A DNA stretch of 39,088 nt from a bacterium (GCA_023245855.1 JAHFJL010000006.1:1-39088), one strand, 5' to 3'. Shown: positions 1-13,035, numbered from the stretch's first letter. The notes: a model not told the origin generated them from the sequence alone. Numbers and translations: made by a program.

Positions 1-2510
<2,510 letters not shown>

Positions 2511-2619
2511 AAGATTTATTGTTCTTATAAACGTAATATACTATATTATTGTTAAATACCTACATCATGTCCACGTTTTTCTACGATTTTTGTAGTGTAA
2601 AAAAAAGTGAGCGGAGTAC

Positions 2620-2647
2620 CTTATATCAATTTAGGTAAGTATTGCAA
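2620..2647 (-). promoter_or_regulatory. Promoter of the 23S rRNA gene
   Basis: On the minus strand TTGCAA (2647-2642) is followed after 16 bp by TATAAG (2625-2620). It lies about 105 bp upstream of the estimated 23S 5' end, leaving room for a processed leader. The box shapes match other promoters in this window. Confidence 0.55.
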
Positions 2648-2898
2648 GACTTTTTTATACTTTCTTACATATATTTTTAAGGTAGGTAGTAAGCTTTCAA
2701 ACTCACGAAAACGTACCATTTGCACAGAATTTTAGGAAAGAAAGTCAACCTAGAATCCTCAATAATAATCTCAATTGTCAAAAAAATAGTGATTATGATC
2801 AGAATTAAATAATTGATTTTCCATAGCAGATGCGAAAAAAAATTAATAAATGACAGTGTCGATACCTGTCCAAATAAAAAAAATGATATGTCAAAATT

Positions 2899-2926
2899 TT
2901 GACAAGAAAAAATATATCAGTACAAT
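2899..2926 (+). promoter_or_regulatory. Promoter of the gene at 2960
   Basis: TTGACA (2899-2904), a 16-bp spacer, then TACAAT (2921-2926). The predicted start point falls at the beginning of a hairpin with GAGAT/ATCTC arms at 2932-2947, so the transcript would start with a stem-loop. Confidence 0.55.
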
Positions 2927-2959
2927 TAGAAGAGATACGGTTTATCTCCCTATCATAGC

Positions 2960-4486
2960 ATGAAAAAAAAACTAGGATTAATGCTCGCAATAATAATATG
3001 AGCGCTCTATGCAGTAAGCCAAGCGTCACTAACGCTTAATTTTCCTGATATCAATATCCAATCATTCCAAAATAAATTTTCGCTCGTACATTTTATGGCG
3101 CCAGGAAATGATTTTTGAGGAAGCATATTTTGGTTAGCATCAAAAGCGGTGACATGAACTACTATATCGCTCTGATGACAAAATAGAACATGTACAAAAT
3201 TAATGAGAGGATTATACTTCAATTCACAGAGAGGCAAAAGACTCCGACCTCTAGATGCAGATACGCTTGAGCTCTTGAAGCAACAAAGCACTTCATACAA
3301 TAATCTCCACATCCAAGGAGGGCTTTACACCACCTGCGACACTACGTACAGCGTATTTGGATCTATCAAATATACGCGATGAGGAAGAGACTCATATATA
3401 GTAGCAGGGACAAAATTAGACTACCAGCACAATAAGATGATACCAGCATTTGCACAAAGCTTGGAATATTTTGACAATAAAGTGCCGTTGTGATATATCT
3501 ATGATAGTAATGGGGGGATAGGATATATCGGAGGAGAATTAAGCGGTCATGAGGATCTGATAAATTTTTTGGATAGTTGAGGAAATATCAATAGTTGATT
3601 TACATATTCATGAGATACTATCATCTCACACAATCCCAATCGAGAAACAACAGTGATATCAACAAGCTGAAATAATGCGATACAAACGATGCGAAATCTC
3701 ATCATTCAAGGAAGCGTAGGATTATCAAAATCCATTAACGCCAGTGAAAGGCTTTCAGTACTGGGAAATACAGCAAACAAAACTGTAGTGCTCAATGGAA
3801 GCGATATCAATTCATCAACACTGATCAATATCGCAAAACAAAAAGCTCAAAAATTATGTAAAGGACAGACTATATATAGTACAGAAAACACACTACCGAC
3901 ATCCACAGAAAATATTCTTTGTTTTGATAATAATGGAGACCTTACTATTGATCTCAATCAGCCGACAACATATGAAAATAAAACAATCATCGTACAGAAC
4001 GGAAACGTGATTTTGCAAGGAGGGATGGACCAGAATTCACCAGCACTTGATATCTTTGTAGATAAATGAATGGTATATTTACCAACAAATCCATCTGACC
4101 AGAATTTCGATATCCAATGATTCCCGACATCTTGATTATGATTGAACGCAGGACTTTACCTCAAATGAAACTTCATCATCAATGGACTGATGCTCTGATG
4201 AACTCCAGGATCACCGACAGCATTCAATCACAAACTCCATCTCCAAGGAAAGATAACAATGCTCAATACGCCACTGATACCCACCCAATGAAAAAGAGAT
4301 CAAATCGATGGAATGTTTTGAGCAGGTCCGCAAGACAATTATATCAGTCTGCAAAATATATTTACACGAGAATGCGGACTTGGAGGCACAGGAAGCGACA
4401 ATACATCTTGCAAGCAAGGAACAGAGATATCTACGACACCGCTCGTCATTCTCAATGGAAATTATCCATCAAATATATTACAATAA
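2960..4486 (+). CDS. Exported or membrane-anchored surface protein of unknown function (508 aa)
   Basis: The frame is continuous only when TGA is read as glycine; there are 20 in-frame TGA codons, including two TGA-TGA pairs. The product starts with a KKK cluster and one hydrophobic stretch (residues about 5-21), a signal peptide or signal anchor, so the rest is expected outside the membrane. The body is rich in Asn, Ser, Thr and Gly with alternating short hydrophobic strands (for example TIIVQNGNVILQGG), suggesting beta-rich extracellular structure. Four Cys-containing segments (for example CTKL and TTCDTTY) could form disulfides. I recognise no family. It is followed after 33 bp by the phospholipase D-like gene and probably shares its transcript. 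TAA stop. The gene call is strong; the function is unknown. Confidence 0.85.
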
Positions 4487-4519
4487 AATAACGCAGTTTT
4501 ACTGTAAATAAATAAAAAT

Positions 4520-5554
4520 ATGAAATACAAATTATACAGCAAAACAAAAAAATTTCTGGACGCAGTCTGGCAAGACATAAAAAACGCGAAAACATCTATA
4601 TATATAGAAATGTATATTTTTTCAGATGCAAACGGAAAATATGATTTTACAGAACTTCTTATAAAAAAAGCGAATGAATGAGTAGAAATACTGCTTATAG
4701 TAGATGCTATCGGAAGTCGAGAATTAAAGAAAGAATCTATAGCTAAGATGAAAAAAGCATGAATAGATTTTAATTTTTTTAGTGATCGACTAAGAAGAAC
4801 GCATAGAAAAATAATCATCATAGACAAAGAGATTGGATATTTTGGCTGAAGCAACATGAAAGCTAGCGTACTGCATTGGCTAGATCTTCAGATTAGAATC
4901 AGAGGAAAAAGAATAATCAGACCGCTCACAAGAACATTTGTGCGTACTTATAAAATGTGTGGAGGAAAAAATGAAAAAATACTGAAACAATATAAAAAAG
5001 GAATATTAAAAAAAATAAAAACATTTTTCATAGAAAGTTTTCCAGGTCATAAGATGTATAGTTTAACTGATTACTATAAAGAAAAAATAATTACTGCCAA
5101 AAAGTATATAAAAATAACCACCCCCTATTTCATTCCACCCCGCTGGTTGATAGCGCTTTTGGATGATGCGAAAAAAAGAGGAGTAATCGTAGAGATAATC
5201 ATTCCGCAAGATACAGATATCAAAATACTCAACAAGATAAATTACCATTATATCAACGAATTATTGGATCTAGGGATACATTTTTATGTAATCAATAAAA
5301 TGAATCACGCAAAAGTGATGATAGTTGATGATGAAGAAGTAATAATCTGATCACAGAATATCGACAGACTCTCATTCAATCATAACTACGAAGCTGGCGG
5401 GATTTTCAAACAGAAAAAAATTGTGCATAATTTAGTTACATTATTTGATGATCGAAAAAGACAATCTCAATGATATAAAAAGACCAATATAAGATTGAGC
5501 ATTTGAGATAAGATCATTGGTCAGTGTTTAAAATTATTTTTCTATTTCATATAA
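4520..5554 (+). CDS. Phospholipase D / cardiolipin synthase-like protein (344 aa)
   Basis: Two HxK(x4)D catalytic motifs are visible: H95-K97-D102, followed by GYFGGSNM, and H263-K265-D270, followed by IIGSQNID. Two HKD motifs in one chain form the active site of the PLD superfamily, which includes cardiolipin synthases and phosphatidyltransferases. Six glycines are encoded by TGA, among them the Gly just after each HKD core. Bacterial cardiolipin synthases usually run to about 480 residues with N-terminal membrane helices; this protein lacks them, so it resembles the soluble ClsB-type or a PLD-family nuclease. Start ATG at 4520, 33 bp after the previous gene; TAA stop followed by a strong terminator. 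Family assignment is firm, substrate is not. Confidence 0.88.
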
Positions 5555-5562
5555 GATAAGAC

Positions 5563-5594
5563 AAAAAAAAGAGGAACAGAATCCTCTTTTTTTT
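5563..5594. terminator. Bidirectional intrinsic terminator
   Basis: AGAGGA and TCCTCT arms (6-nt loop) flanked by an A-run on the left and a T-run on the right. It sits between two convergent genes and can stop both. Confidence 0.85.
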
Positions 5595-5615
5595 CTTCTA
5601 TGACATCAAAACTTA

Positions 5616-8600
5616 TTATTTGAAATATTTGCTGAGATCAAGTGTTTGATTAAGCGTATTTCCTAAAGTATCCGTAGCAGTGATAACAACAGGACCAAGT
5701 ACATCGATAGTGAAAGTTGCTGTAGGTCAATTTTTAAATTCATAGAGTGTTGTTCCATTTCTTGTTATCTTTCCTCAAGAAATTCCAGATGGATCATCAA
5801 GAGTAAGAATCACTGCATAAGTACCATCAGGATTTTTGGTGATACCGATTTGATTTTCAAGCACCTTAGGTCATGCTGTATTTGTATTTGTATTTGCTGG
5901 TGTTGGCGTTGGCACCAGAGGAGTAATTGCTCAAACATCAAGCGTAACTTTTATTGTTGTTTTGTTAGAGAATCCTGCAAAATCAAATGCCACCACATCG
6001 AGATCATACGTTCCGTTTTTTAATCCTGTTCAAGTAACAGTGACAGATTTAGTATCCGTGATGCTCTTAGTATTTCATTGAGGATAACTGAATGTAACGA
6101 GTTGAATAGAATTGAGGAGAACCATTACCTTTCTGATGTTTTTGGGCGCTACAACACTATAGGAAACCGTAAACTCTTTGCCGATAGTTGAATCACGGGA
6201 GGGAGCAGAGACATTTACAATGATATTGGTATCAGGTTTCGCAGCCGTTCAATCACATGTTTGTGTGGGTGTCTGAACAAAGATATTATTGAAAGTATAA
6301 GTAACTTTTCCGCTAGAAAAGGATCAGCCTGTACCCATTGAACCAGAACCTATGAATGCTGAAGATTCTTGCCATCGTTGAGTAATCTCTTTCAGATCCA
6401 TACCATTGGGTATAAAGCTGTTGGGTACGATAATATATCCATTTTTAGTATTTTCAGGTGCGGTATAAGGACTAGCAGCTCCATTACAACTACTATCATA
6501 AGTGATGCTTTGTATAAGATCATCAGCTACAGGATCTGGCGCTCCAGCATATTTGAGAGTAGAGATCACTAAATTGGCAGGAGTAGAATCTGTAGCAAGC
6601 TTACCAGATAATTTATCTATTTTTATGCTGACAGTATCTTTGTCAGGCATATTTTCATTGGTGATATAATTATTTTTGAGCAAGGCACTCATAAATTTTT
6701 TGAACGGATCAGCCAACGCTCATCCAAAAGCATTTACATTCATTGCTGAAGCATCAGTATTTCACATCCAAAGCATAATGACTCTACTTGGAGTATATGC
6801 ACACAACCATCCATCTCTAGGACGATTTCCTTTGGGTGTTTTTACATCTGAAGTTCATGTCTTGAGCCCAAAAGAAAGTCACGCTACATTGAATTTATTT
6901 TCCCATCAAATAATTCTTGATGCAGAATCTGATAATATTTTTCGGATCAAAGATCTGATTCCTGGTTTAATAATCTCAGATTGTACATTCATTCATGTTC
7001 TCTGATACAAGAGAGAGCCGTCTCTAGCTCTGATTTCAAGGATGGGATTAATGACACCAGGAGTGTCAGTTGAAAGATGTGAATATGCATTTGCCATTTG
7101 CAGCATAGGCACTTCTGCAGCTCCCAAAGCTAGGGTATATCCGTATTCTGTATTTAAGTTCACTCCGCTTAAACCCAGCTGTCTCAAAAACGGTTTTGCA
7201 ACAAGTTCTCATCCGATAGCAGTGATCATTTTGGCAGCAGGAACATTTCTACTATGCCCAAGCGCTTTTCTGAGTGGCAACATACCTTCGAATCTATCAT
7301 CAGCATCATTGGGATGATCAGGTCATATTTGAAATGGGATATCAAAGATGGGGGTATCTAGAGTCAATGGCAACGTCGCTAATCCCATAGAATACATAAA
7401 GGGTTTCATAGCAGATCACGGTTGTCTTGGACTTCTCACCATATCGTTTTGTCATTCTATAGTCTCATTGAAATAATCCATAGAACCTACATATGCCAAT
7501 ACTTCACCATTAGTAGTATCTAGATAGAGCATAGAACTATTATTTGCTCCATTATCCTGTAAAGCAGGATTATTAGCCTGTAAAGCATCTTCAGCAATCT
7601 TTTGGATATTGAGATCTAATGTTGTCTTAATCGTAAATCAACCTTTGAAAAGGGTTCCGCTATCATATTTCTGTTCAAGTTGCTCTATAATTCGTTGGAC
7701 AAAATGAGGAGCTAACATTTGAACTGTATTTTTGCGGAATTGATAATCCAATCATTGGATCAATGCTTCCTTGAGTTGTGCTTCAGTGATATAATCATCT
7801 TCAAACATTCTTGTCAAAGCGAGATCTTTTCTTCCATTGTTATATTGGACATGTAAGGTTACACCTCATGTTATTGAAATACTAAATGAACCTATTCATT
7901 TCAAAAATTTTACAACATCATTATTGCTTTTTTTATTAGAAAAATCTGAACTATTTATAATGGAAGCAAATTTATCATTAATCTGTTTTTGAATACCGGT
8001 ATCTACTTTTGCACTATAATCACTTGGACCTTTGAGGGTAAAATCGCCCATGACTAATTTTCTATTTTTGTAAGGATCATACAAGGAAGGTCATTTAGGA
8101 AGAGAAGCCAAAATAGAAGCTTCGAGAACAGTAACATCTTTTGCAGATTTTGCAAAATAAGTATTGGATGCCGCTTCTACACCATAAGCATTATTACCAA
8201 AAAATATATAGTTAAGATAAAGTTCTAACGTTTTGGTTTTCATATCTTTGCGAAGTTCTGCAGGCGTAAGATTTCATTTTTCTTGATGGATCTGTTTTTC
8301 CAAAACCCCTCCTAATCTACTAGTCAAAATAATTTCTTTTAGTTTTCTTGTAATTTTTCTATCCTTAGTCAACAAAAGATTTCTCACTAACTGCTGAGGA
8401 ATTGTAGAAGCTCACTGAAGTCCATTGCGAGGATGAATAACATCATTGACTCATGCTCTAAGGATACCGATAGGATCAAGTCCATTATGTTCCCAGTAAC
8501 GTTGGTCTTCCAATGCGACGATAGCATTTACGATAGTAAGAGAAATTCATGAATAGTCGACATATTGCCTATTTTCATCAAAGAGTTTGTAAAGGATTTG

Positions 8601-8849
8601 TCAATTTCTATCTTCGATAAGCGTAGCTTCACTAAAAACCATATTTTTGATGCTAGTGACATCAGGCAAACCAACCAGTACATTTCTCGTAAACCAGAAA
8701 CCAAATACTACGGTAAAAAATACAAATACAGACAAAAGCCAAAAAAATATTTTCTTTTTTCTATTGGGGTGACTATGATAATTGTGTGAAGTATATGTTC
8801 ATCCACTAAAATTTGGAGAATAGAGTCTTTTTTGATTGAAATAACTCAT
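5616..8849 (-). CDS. mrcA: Class A penicillin-binding protein (PBP1A type) with C-terminal Ig-like domains (1077 aa)
   Basis: This bifunctional peptidoglycan synthase has a membrane helix (about residues 33-53), a GT51 glycosyltransferase domain with the catalytic ALEDQRYWEHNG motif (Glu114) and QQLVRNLLL, and a transpeptidase domain. Transpeptidase motifs are SAMK (nucleophile Ser479, preceded by a TGA-encoded Gly), SRN and KTGT (663-666, the Gly is TGA). After about residue 840 a roughly 230-residue extension contains two Ig-like repeats ending in DLSKYFK, joined by a Pro/Thr/Asn-rich linker. Typical PBP1A proteins are 650-850 residues, so this extension is notable and may bind surface polymers or partners. 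Start MSYFNQKRL is the first Met in frame; the end is a double TAA. The promoter at 8903-8930 is its own. Confidence 0.95.
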
Positions 8850-8879
8850 AAAGTAAGATAACTAGTAAAAAGAAGAAAT

Positions 8880-8898
8880 CTACTGTTTAAGACAGTAG
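8880..8898 (-). terminator. Hairpin with U-rich tail in the PBP leader
   Basis: Seven-bp arms CTACTGT/ACAGTAG with a 5-nt loop; on the minus strand it is followed by ATTTCTTCTTTTT. It lies between the LysM-CHAP gene and the PBP gene. It could terminate transcription from upstream, but it also sits at the predicted +1 of the PBP promoter, so it may be a 5'-end hairpin or attenuator. Confidence 0.5.
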
Positions 8899-8902
8899 AC
8901 CT

Positions 8903-8930
8903 CTTATAAAAATATATGATGTATTTTCAA
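8903..8930 (-). promoter_or_regulatory. Promoter of the class A PBP gene
   Basis: On the minus strand TTGAAA (8930-8925), 16-bp spacer, TATAAG (8908-8903). It fits in the 103-bp gap after the LysM-CHAP gene and gives a leader of about 45 nt. Confidence 0.6.
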
Positions 8931-8952
8931 TGGATAGATTATTATAAAATTG

Positions 8953-10047
8953 TTATTTTCCGTAAATATAACATTTGATTTTTGAATTATTTGTATTTTC
9001 CCAGCGTTCTGTAACAACGAATTTAGCTATATAGTTCATGTCTCTGATAATCATTTTATTGTCATCAGGATAATAATTGATGACTTTTCCTACATGTCCA
9101 GCAGATGAATTAATATTACTATAGACAATCAATGCTCCGACAGCTGGTTTGCTTCCAATTCTATATCAAGCTTTTTGAGCATTAGAACACCATTGAGTTG
9201 CATCGCCACCAAAAGGCCTATTTTGAGTAGTATCATCAACATAAGGGAATATTTGTGGACTTATGATAGCAGCATACCAAGTACAATTTCATGCATAAAA
9301 TCCATTTTTTATAGGTTTGGTATAAGTCCATTGTGAAATAATTTTACTTTGGATATCTGGAGCAGTGTTTTGATCATCTAAAGCAGCGATAACAGTATTA
9401 GATTTAATTACTTTAGAAACAATTTTCCCAGATTTATTAATCACAGGCTTATTAGTTATAGTAGATTGAGGGATAATTTCCGGTTTTGGTCTATCAAGTA
9501 GACCAAGATCATAAGCCTTTTCTTTTGAAACATTTATGAATACTTCTTGACCAGGAGCAAATATTTCCGATTCATCCTGAACATAGTTTAATGTCATCAA
9601 ATCTTGTAGATTGAGATTATATTTATTTGCAAACACGACAACATTGATTTTATCTTTGGTAGTATAGATAATACCATCTATCTGGTTGGATACCTTGAGT
9701 ACCAGACCAGGAGTGAGTTCATCATTTTTGTCAGTTTTGATAGTATTATCTTTTTGTATGCTAGAAACAGTAGATCAAAAGACACTTGCAATTTTAAGTA
9801 AAGTATCTCATGTCTGGACGGTATATTGAATCACACCATCGGTAGTAGTGCTGGTATCTATATTTATAGCATCCAAGTTGATATTGTAAGAAATGCCATC
9901 ATTTCCTTGTATAAATCCTGAATTGATTGATAACAGCTCGTCTCCTTTCGAAAAGATATCAGCGTTAGCAATCACAAAGATAAAGAACACAATAAAACAT
10001 AACGACAAAATAAACTTGAAATAGTTTACACGATTAAATTTTATCAT
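8953..10047 (-). CDS. Secreted LysM-LysM-CHAP peptidoglycan hydrolase (364 aa)
   Basis: An N-terminal hydrophobic segment (about residues 10-30) acts as signal peptide or anchor. Two LysM-type repeats follow (about 74-122, with YTVQTGDTLLKIA, and about 133-180, with FANKYNLNLQDLM and FAPGQEVFINV). After a linker rich in Pro, Ile and Lys comes a CHAP domain (about 250-360) with FYAGNCTWYAA, where Cys255 is the expected nucleophile and the Gly before Asn is TGA, and AGHVGKV, which supplies the catalytic His. CHAP enzymes are amidases or endopeptidases that cut peptide stems; LysM binds GlcNAc polymers. The gene starts 19 bp after the tRNA-Ser 3' end and could be transcribed with it. TAA stop. 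Confidence 0.93.
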
Positions 10048-10066
10048 ATAAGATAAGAATAATAAA

Positions 10067-10156
10067 TGGCGGAGAGAGTGGGATTTGAACCCACGGTCCG
10101 GTTGCCCGAACGGCTGCTTTCAAGGCAGCTGCATTCAACCACTCTGCCATCTCTCC
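10067..10156 (-). tRNA. tRNA-Ser (anticodon UGA)
   Basis: The minus strand folds into a class II tRNA: acceptor GGAGAGA/TCTCTCC, a long variable arm (GTTCGGGCAAC region), T-loop GTTCAAAT and anticodon loop TTGAAAG with anticodon TGA reading UCA. Discriminator G is followed by an encoded CCA at 10069-10067. The anticodon spelling UGA is unrelated to the recoded UGA codon. It lies 19 bp upstream of the LysM-CHAP gene. Confidence 0.95.
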
Positions 10157-10425
10157 ACAGATACAATAAGGGTTTATTAGGTGATTGAATACTACAATAA
10201 GAAATACTAATTATTTCCCTTTGATTTTCAAGGAATAAATTACATAGACCTTTTTTGACGTAATATCCAAGATATTTGATGAAAAAAGATTGAATTCATA
10301 GTAGTATTAACTATTTATATAATATATAAGATACAAGATCTATGATGCAGGAACTATTGAGCTATACGTACCATAAATCGTGAATCATGAATTATGAATC
10401 CAGTTATTTAGTTGTTAATTAATTT

Positions 10426-10938
10426 ATGGAATATCCCATCAAACGCATTCAAACAGGAATAAATAATCCTATCCTTAGAAGCATATCTGAAGAAATCAAA
10501 GAGTTCGATGAAGAACTTGCACTTTTTTGTAAAAAATTACAAGTATTGATGTGGCAAAACAAAGGAGTCGGATTAGCCGCTCCACAAGTAGGCGAAAACA
10601 TCAGAATCATCGCCACCAGCCAACGAGAAAGAAAAAAAACCAAAGATAAGCTTCTCTGAGAGACAATTATGATAAATCCTAAAATCATAGCAAAATCAAA
10701 AGAAACGATTCTTTGGGAAGAAGCATGTATTTCTCTACCTAATGCAACAGGAATGGTAAGAAGACATAGAGACATTCATATAGAATTCATGGATATTAAA
10801 GGGGAAAAACAAAGCAAAAAATATAAGGAATTCAATGCAGTAATCATCCAACATGAAATGGATCATCTCGATGGAATATTATTTATGGACAAAATAGTAG
10901 AAAAAAAACCTGAGAAGAAAAAATCAGTAAAAAAATAA
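10426..10938 (+). CDS. def: Peptide deformylase (170 aa)
   Basis: This enzyme removes the formyl group from the N-terminal methionine of new proteins using a metal ion. All three family motifs are present: GVGLAAPQVG (47-56), EACIS with metal-ligand Cys101, and HEMDH (143-147) with the two metal-ligand His and the catalytic Glu144. The second motif is normally EGCLS; here Gly is replaced by Ala. One in-frame TGA (Gly) lies in the middle loop after KDKLL. The tail is Lys-rich (KKPEKKKSVKK). Start ATG at 10426. A weak candidate promoter (TTCATA, 17 bp, TATAAT) ends at 10323. The gene faces the FtsL-like gene. TAA stop. Confidence 0.95.
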
Positions 10939-10956
10939 GTCGTCATAATAAAATAT

Positions 10957-10982
10957 AAAAAAAATCCCACCAAAGCGAGATC
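10957..10982 (-). terminator. Terminator of the rsmH / FtsL-like unit
   Basis: On the minus strand ATCTCGC and GTGGGAT arms (7 bp including two G-U pairs, loop TTTG) are followed by a run of eight T. It lies 28 bp past the stop of the FtsL-like gene. The G-U pairs make it directional. Confidence 0.5.
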
Positions 10983-11009
10983 AAAAAGAATTTCAAAAAT
11001 TGTTAGGTA

Positions 11010-11402
11010 TTAGTTGTTAGCTGTTAGTTGATTTTGAAGGAATCAAAGCTGAAGCGCATCAGGTATTTTCACTATTTCAGCAGTTACATTTACTACGTCT
11101 CTTTTGAATGTGGTCATTTGTACAGCATCCCAGTTATGCTGAGTATAATCAAGAAGTTTTGTTTTCAATATTTCATATTGGAATCCTATAGCGGTAAGAT
11201 TCTGATCAGCTTGTTTGAGGAAATATCAACGCGTAGAAGAAAGATTGATGAAATAGAGATAGAAGAATGCGCAAACTAAAAGAAACAAACTCAAAACAGA
11301 AACCTTAAAAATTTCAACGATACTGTCGTAACGTTTATATTTGCTGATGATTCAGGTATAGGCCCTAGTTACTTGGCCAGGAATAAAAGCAAACTTCTTC
11401 AT
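11010..11402 (-). CDS. FtsL-like small bitopic division protein (130 aa)
   Basis: The product has a basic N-terminus, one membrane helix (about residues 36-54, rich in Leu and Phe) and a C-terminal extracellular region of about 75 residues with helical heptad-like spacing (LKQADQNLTAIGFQYEILKTKLLDY). Size, topology and position directly after rsmH are those of ftsL in the division and cell wall (dcw) cluster, where FtsL recruits the septal synthase with FtsB. FtsL sequences diverge widely, so the call rests on topology and context. Three glycines are TGA-encoded. There is a 95-bp gap after rsmH. TAA stop. Alternative: a FtsB/DivIC-like protein. Confidence 0.6.
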
Positions 11403-11497
11403 ATCTTTAAAAGTTTATAAAGTCTAAAGTCCATAAAATCAAAGGTCAAAAGAATTCTATCATTATTAGTTTTCAACTACTTGTCTCGAGATAAGAG

Positions 11498-12391
11498 TTA
11501 GTTATTAGTTAATTTTTCTATAACTCTGATTTTAGCGCTTCTTGCAGCTCTATTGAGAACGACTTCTTTATAATGAGGTTTGATCGCTTTTTTGGTAACC
11601 AATTTATATTTTCATGTATTAGCTAAAGCATTGAATGCTTGTTTCACAAATCTATCTTCGATGCTATGATAGGTAATTATACAACATCTTCAATCTGAAT
11701 TGAGACATTCGAGGAATGCTCACAAAAATTTTTGAAGATTATCCAATTCGCCGTTTACCTCGATCCTAATGGATTGAAAAATAACAGTACATGCCTTATC
11801 TCCGAGTCAACATGTATTCAAAATCAGTTTCAGATCTTGAGTTGTAATGATTGGTTTTTGCTTCCTTGTGGTAACAATATGTTGGGCAAGTTCAAGAGCT
11901 TTTGCCGAAGAAAAGTCTGCATAATGTTCAAAAAGATGTCTGAGTTGGTCAGAAGAATAAGTGGCTAGCAAGGTAGCCGCAGATTTGGCTTGAGTAGTAT
12001 CAAATCTCATATCCAAAGGAGCTATGCCTCTGATGCTAAATCCACGCTCAACGGCTTTGAAATGTTCAAGATTCACTCCGAGATCATTGAGGATAAAATC
12101 AGCTTTTCTATCATGCAAAACAAAAACAATATCAGCATAATTGCCACGCACATATTCGATCCTAGTTCCGATATTTGTCCCTTGTTCGTTATCCCTAATT
12201 TCAATAAGTAATTTCGCTTTATTCATCATAAGCTCATCAATATCAAATGCAATCAAATGAGCATTTTGAGCTAAAGTCAAAAGTGCAGCGGTATGTCACC
12301 CATGCCCAAGTGTGCAATCGACTATCAATTTGGAATCAGGTGGCAAAAACGAGAGCACTTCCTGAAGCATAACCGGCGTATGAACTAACAT
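11498..12391 (-). CDS. rsmH: 16S rRNA (cytosine-1402-N4)-methyltransferase (297 aa)
   Basis: RsmH (MraW) methylates the P-site region of 16S rRNA using S-adenosylmethionine. Recognisable segments are the start LVHTPVMLQEVL, the SAM-binding DCTLGHGGHT (second Gly is TGA), the acidic strand IAFDID, the conserved DLGVNLEHF (usually DLGVSS), RGFSIRGIAPLDMR, and the C-terminal CIITYHSIEDRFVKQAF. Length is usual (about 300). No mraZ lies upstream; instead the region is a divergent promoter zone. The FtsL-like gene follows. Stop TAA. Confidence 0.95.
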
Positions 12392-12418
12392 ATCGTAGCG
12401 ACAAATAAAACAAAAATC

Positions 12419-12446
12419 ACTATAAGCAAACTACGAGAAATAGCAA
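12419..12446 (-). promoter_or_regulatory. Promoter of rsmH
   Basis: On the minus strand TTGCTA (12446-12441), 16-bp spacer, TATAGT (12424-12419), about 25 bp upstream of the start codon. Confidence 0.5.
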
Positions 12447-12467
12447 AACAATCTCCGAGAACGTGAC

Positions 12468-12495
12468 TTGACTTCATTGAGAAAATAAGTATAAG
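12468..12495 (+). promoter_or_regulatory. Promoter of the first orphan paralog
   Basis: TTGACT (12468-12473), 16-bp spacer, TATAAG (12490-12495). The same two hexamers and spacing recur before the second paralog. Confidence 0.6.
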
Positions 12496-12538
12496 CTCCA
12501 ATTCGAAAACAAAAAAACAACCCTAAAAAAACAAAAAA

Positions 12539-12910
12539 ATGGAAACAGCCACAGCACAAAAAACAGAAGGATTGATGTTCTTTTATGTAGAAAAAAAGCT
12601 TAGTTTAATTGATATCACAGAAAATCAGATTTCCAATCCCATTACAAAAGAGGCGCTCATGACAATAAAAAAGATTGAGATAGATCTGAAAAACAAACTT
12701 TCTCATTGGGGAATCACAATAGAAACCAAAGATGGGAAAGAATTAAAAGACGCTTTTTCAATAGTATTCTTTACAAAGAATATGATAGATTCACAAATAT
12801 GGCCTGGTCATAGGATTGAATTTAAAGATTTTAATAAAGAATCTTTCATGAAAAAAATGGAAGAATTCGTTGAAAAATATGATATTTCAATGAAAACATT
12901 TGCAAAGTAA
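12539..12910 (+). CDS. Orphan protein, first of a tandem paralog pair (123 aa)
   Basis: A soluble, charged protein with no signal peptide or membrane helix. It shares its whole length with the next gene: GLMFFYVEKKL, ITKEALMTIKKIEIDLK, LSHWGITIE, IVFFTKNMI and a helical tail FMKKMEEFVEKYD. Alternating hydrophobic strands and two amphipathic helices suggest a small alpha/beta domain. I recognise no family. Unlike most neighbours it has no TGA codon. It is monocistronic: own promoter (12468-12495) and own terminator (12919-12948). Start ATG at 12539 has no clear Shine-Dalgarno sequence. TAA stop. Confidence 0.8.
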   Translation: METATAQKTEGLMFFYVEKKLSLIDITENQISNPITKEALMTIKKIEIDLKNKLSHWGITIETKDGKELKDAFSIVFFTKNMIDSQIWPGHRIEFKDFNKESFMKKMEEFVEKYDISMKTFAK

Positions 12911-12918
12911 TAGAGTAG

Positions 12919-12948
12919 AGAGGTTCGGTTTTCCGAGCTTCTTTTTTT
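12919..12948 (+). terminator. Terminator of the first orphan paralog
   Basis: GAGGTTCGG and CCGAGCTTC arms with a TTTT loop, followed by T8. Nearly the same hairpin follows the second paralog. Confidence 0.85.
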
Positions 12949-12983
12949 ATATCAGATTTTTTATCTGGTATTATCAAAAAAAA

Positions 12984-13011
12984 TTGACTTCCTATCAAGG
13001 AAACATATAAG
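12984..13011 (+). promoter_or_regulatory. Promoter of the second orphan paralog
   Basis: TTGACT (12984-12989), 16-bp spacer, TATAAG (13006-13011). Confidence 0.65.
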
Positions 13012-13035
13012 TTCATAAAATAAATACAAAAATAT

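Larger units (their letters stand above)
2511..2959. other. Divergent intergenic region between 23S rRNA and the exported-protein gene
   Basis: This 449-bp AT-rich stretch holds the leader and promoter of the 23S gene (minus strand) and the promoter of the gene at 2960 (plus strand). There is a small hairpin with CTAC/GTAG arms at 2581-2595 inside the 23S leader. I see no tRNA, no 16S 3' end and no convincing reading frame, although a minus-strand open frame crosses it by chance. Confidence 0.6.

Noticed and set aside
4117-4857. Overlapping genes in other frames around 4117-4857
   Set aside because: They are shadows of the exported-protein and phospholipase D-like genes and have no motifs.
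5616-8849. A series of frameshifted pseudogene fragments of a PBP
   Set aside because: The breaks are all TGA in one continuous frame and disappear with UGA=Gly; catalytic motifs are intact.
10067-10156. tRNA with anticodon UGA as the decoder of UGA codons
   Set aside because: Anticodon UGA reads UCA (Ser). A decoder of UGA codons needs anticodon UCA; class II structure also marks this as tRNA-Ser.
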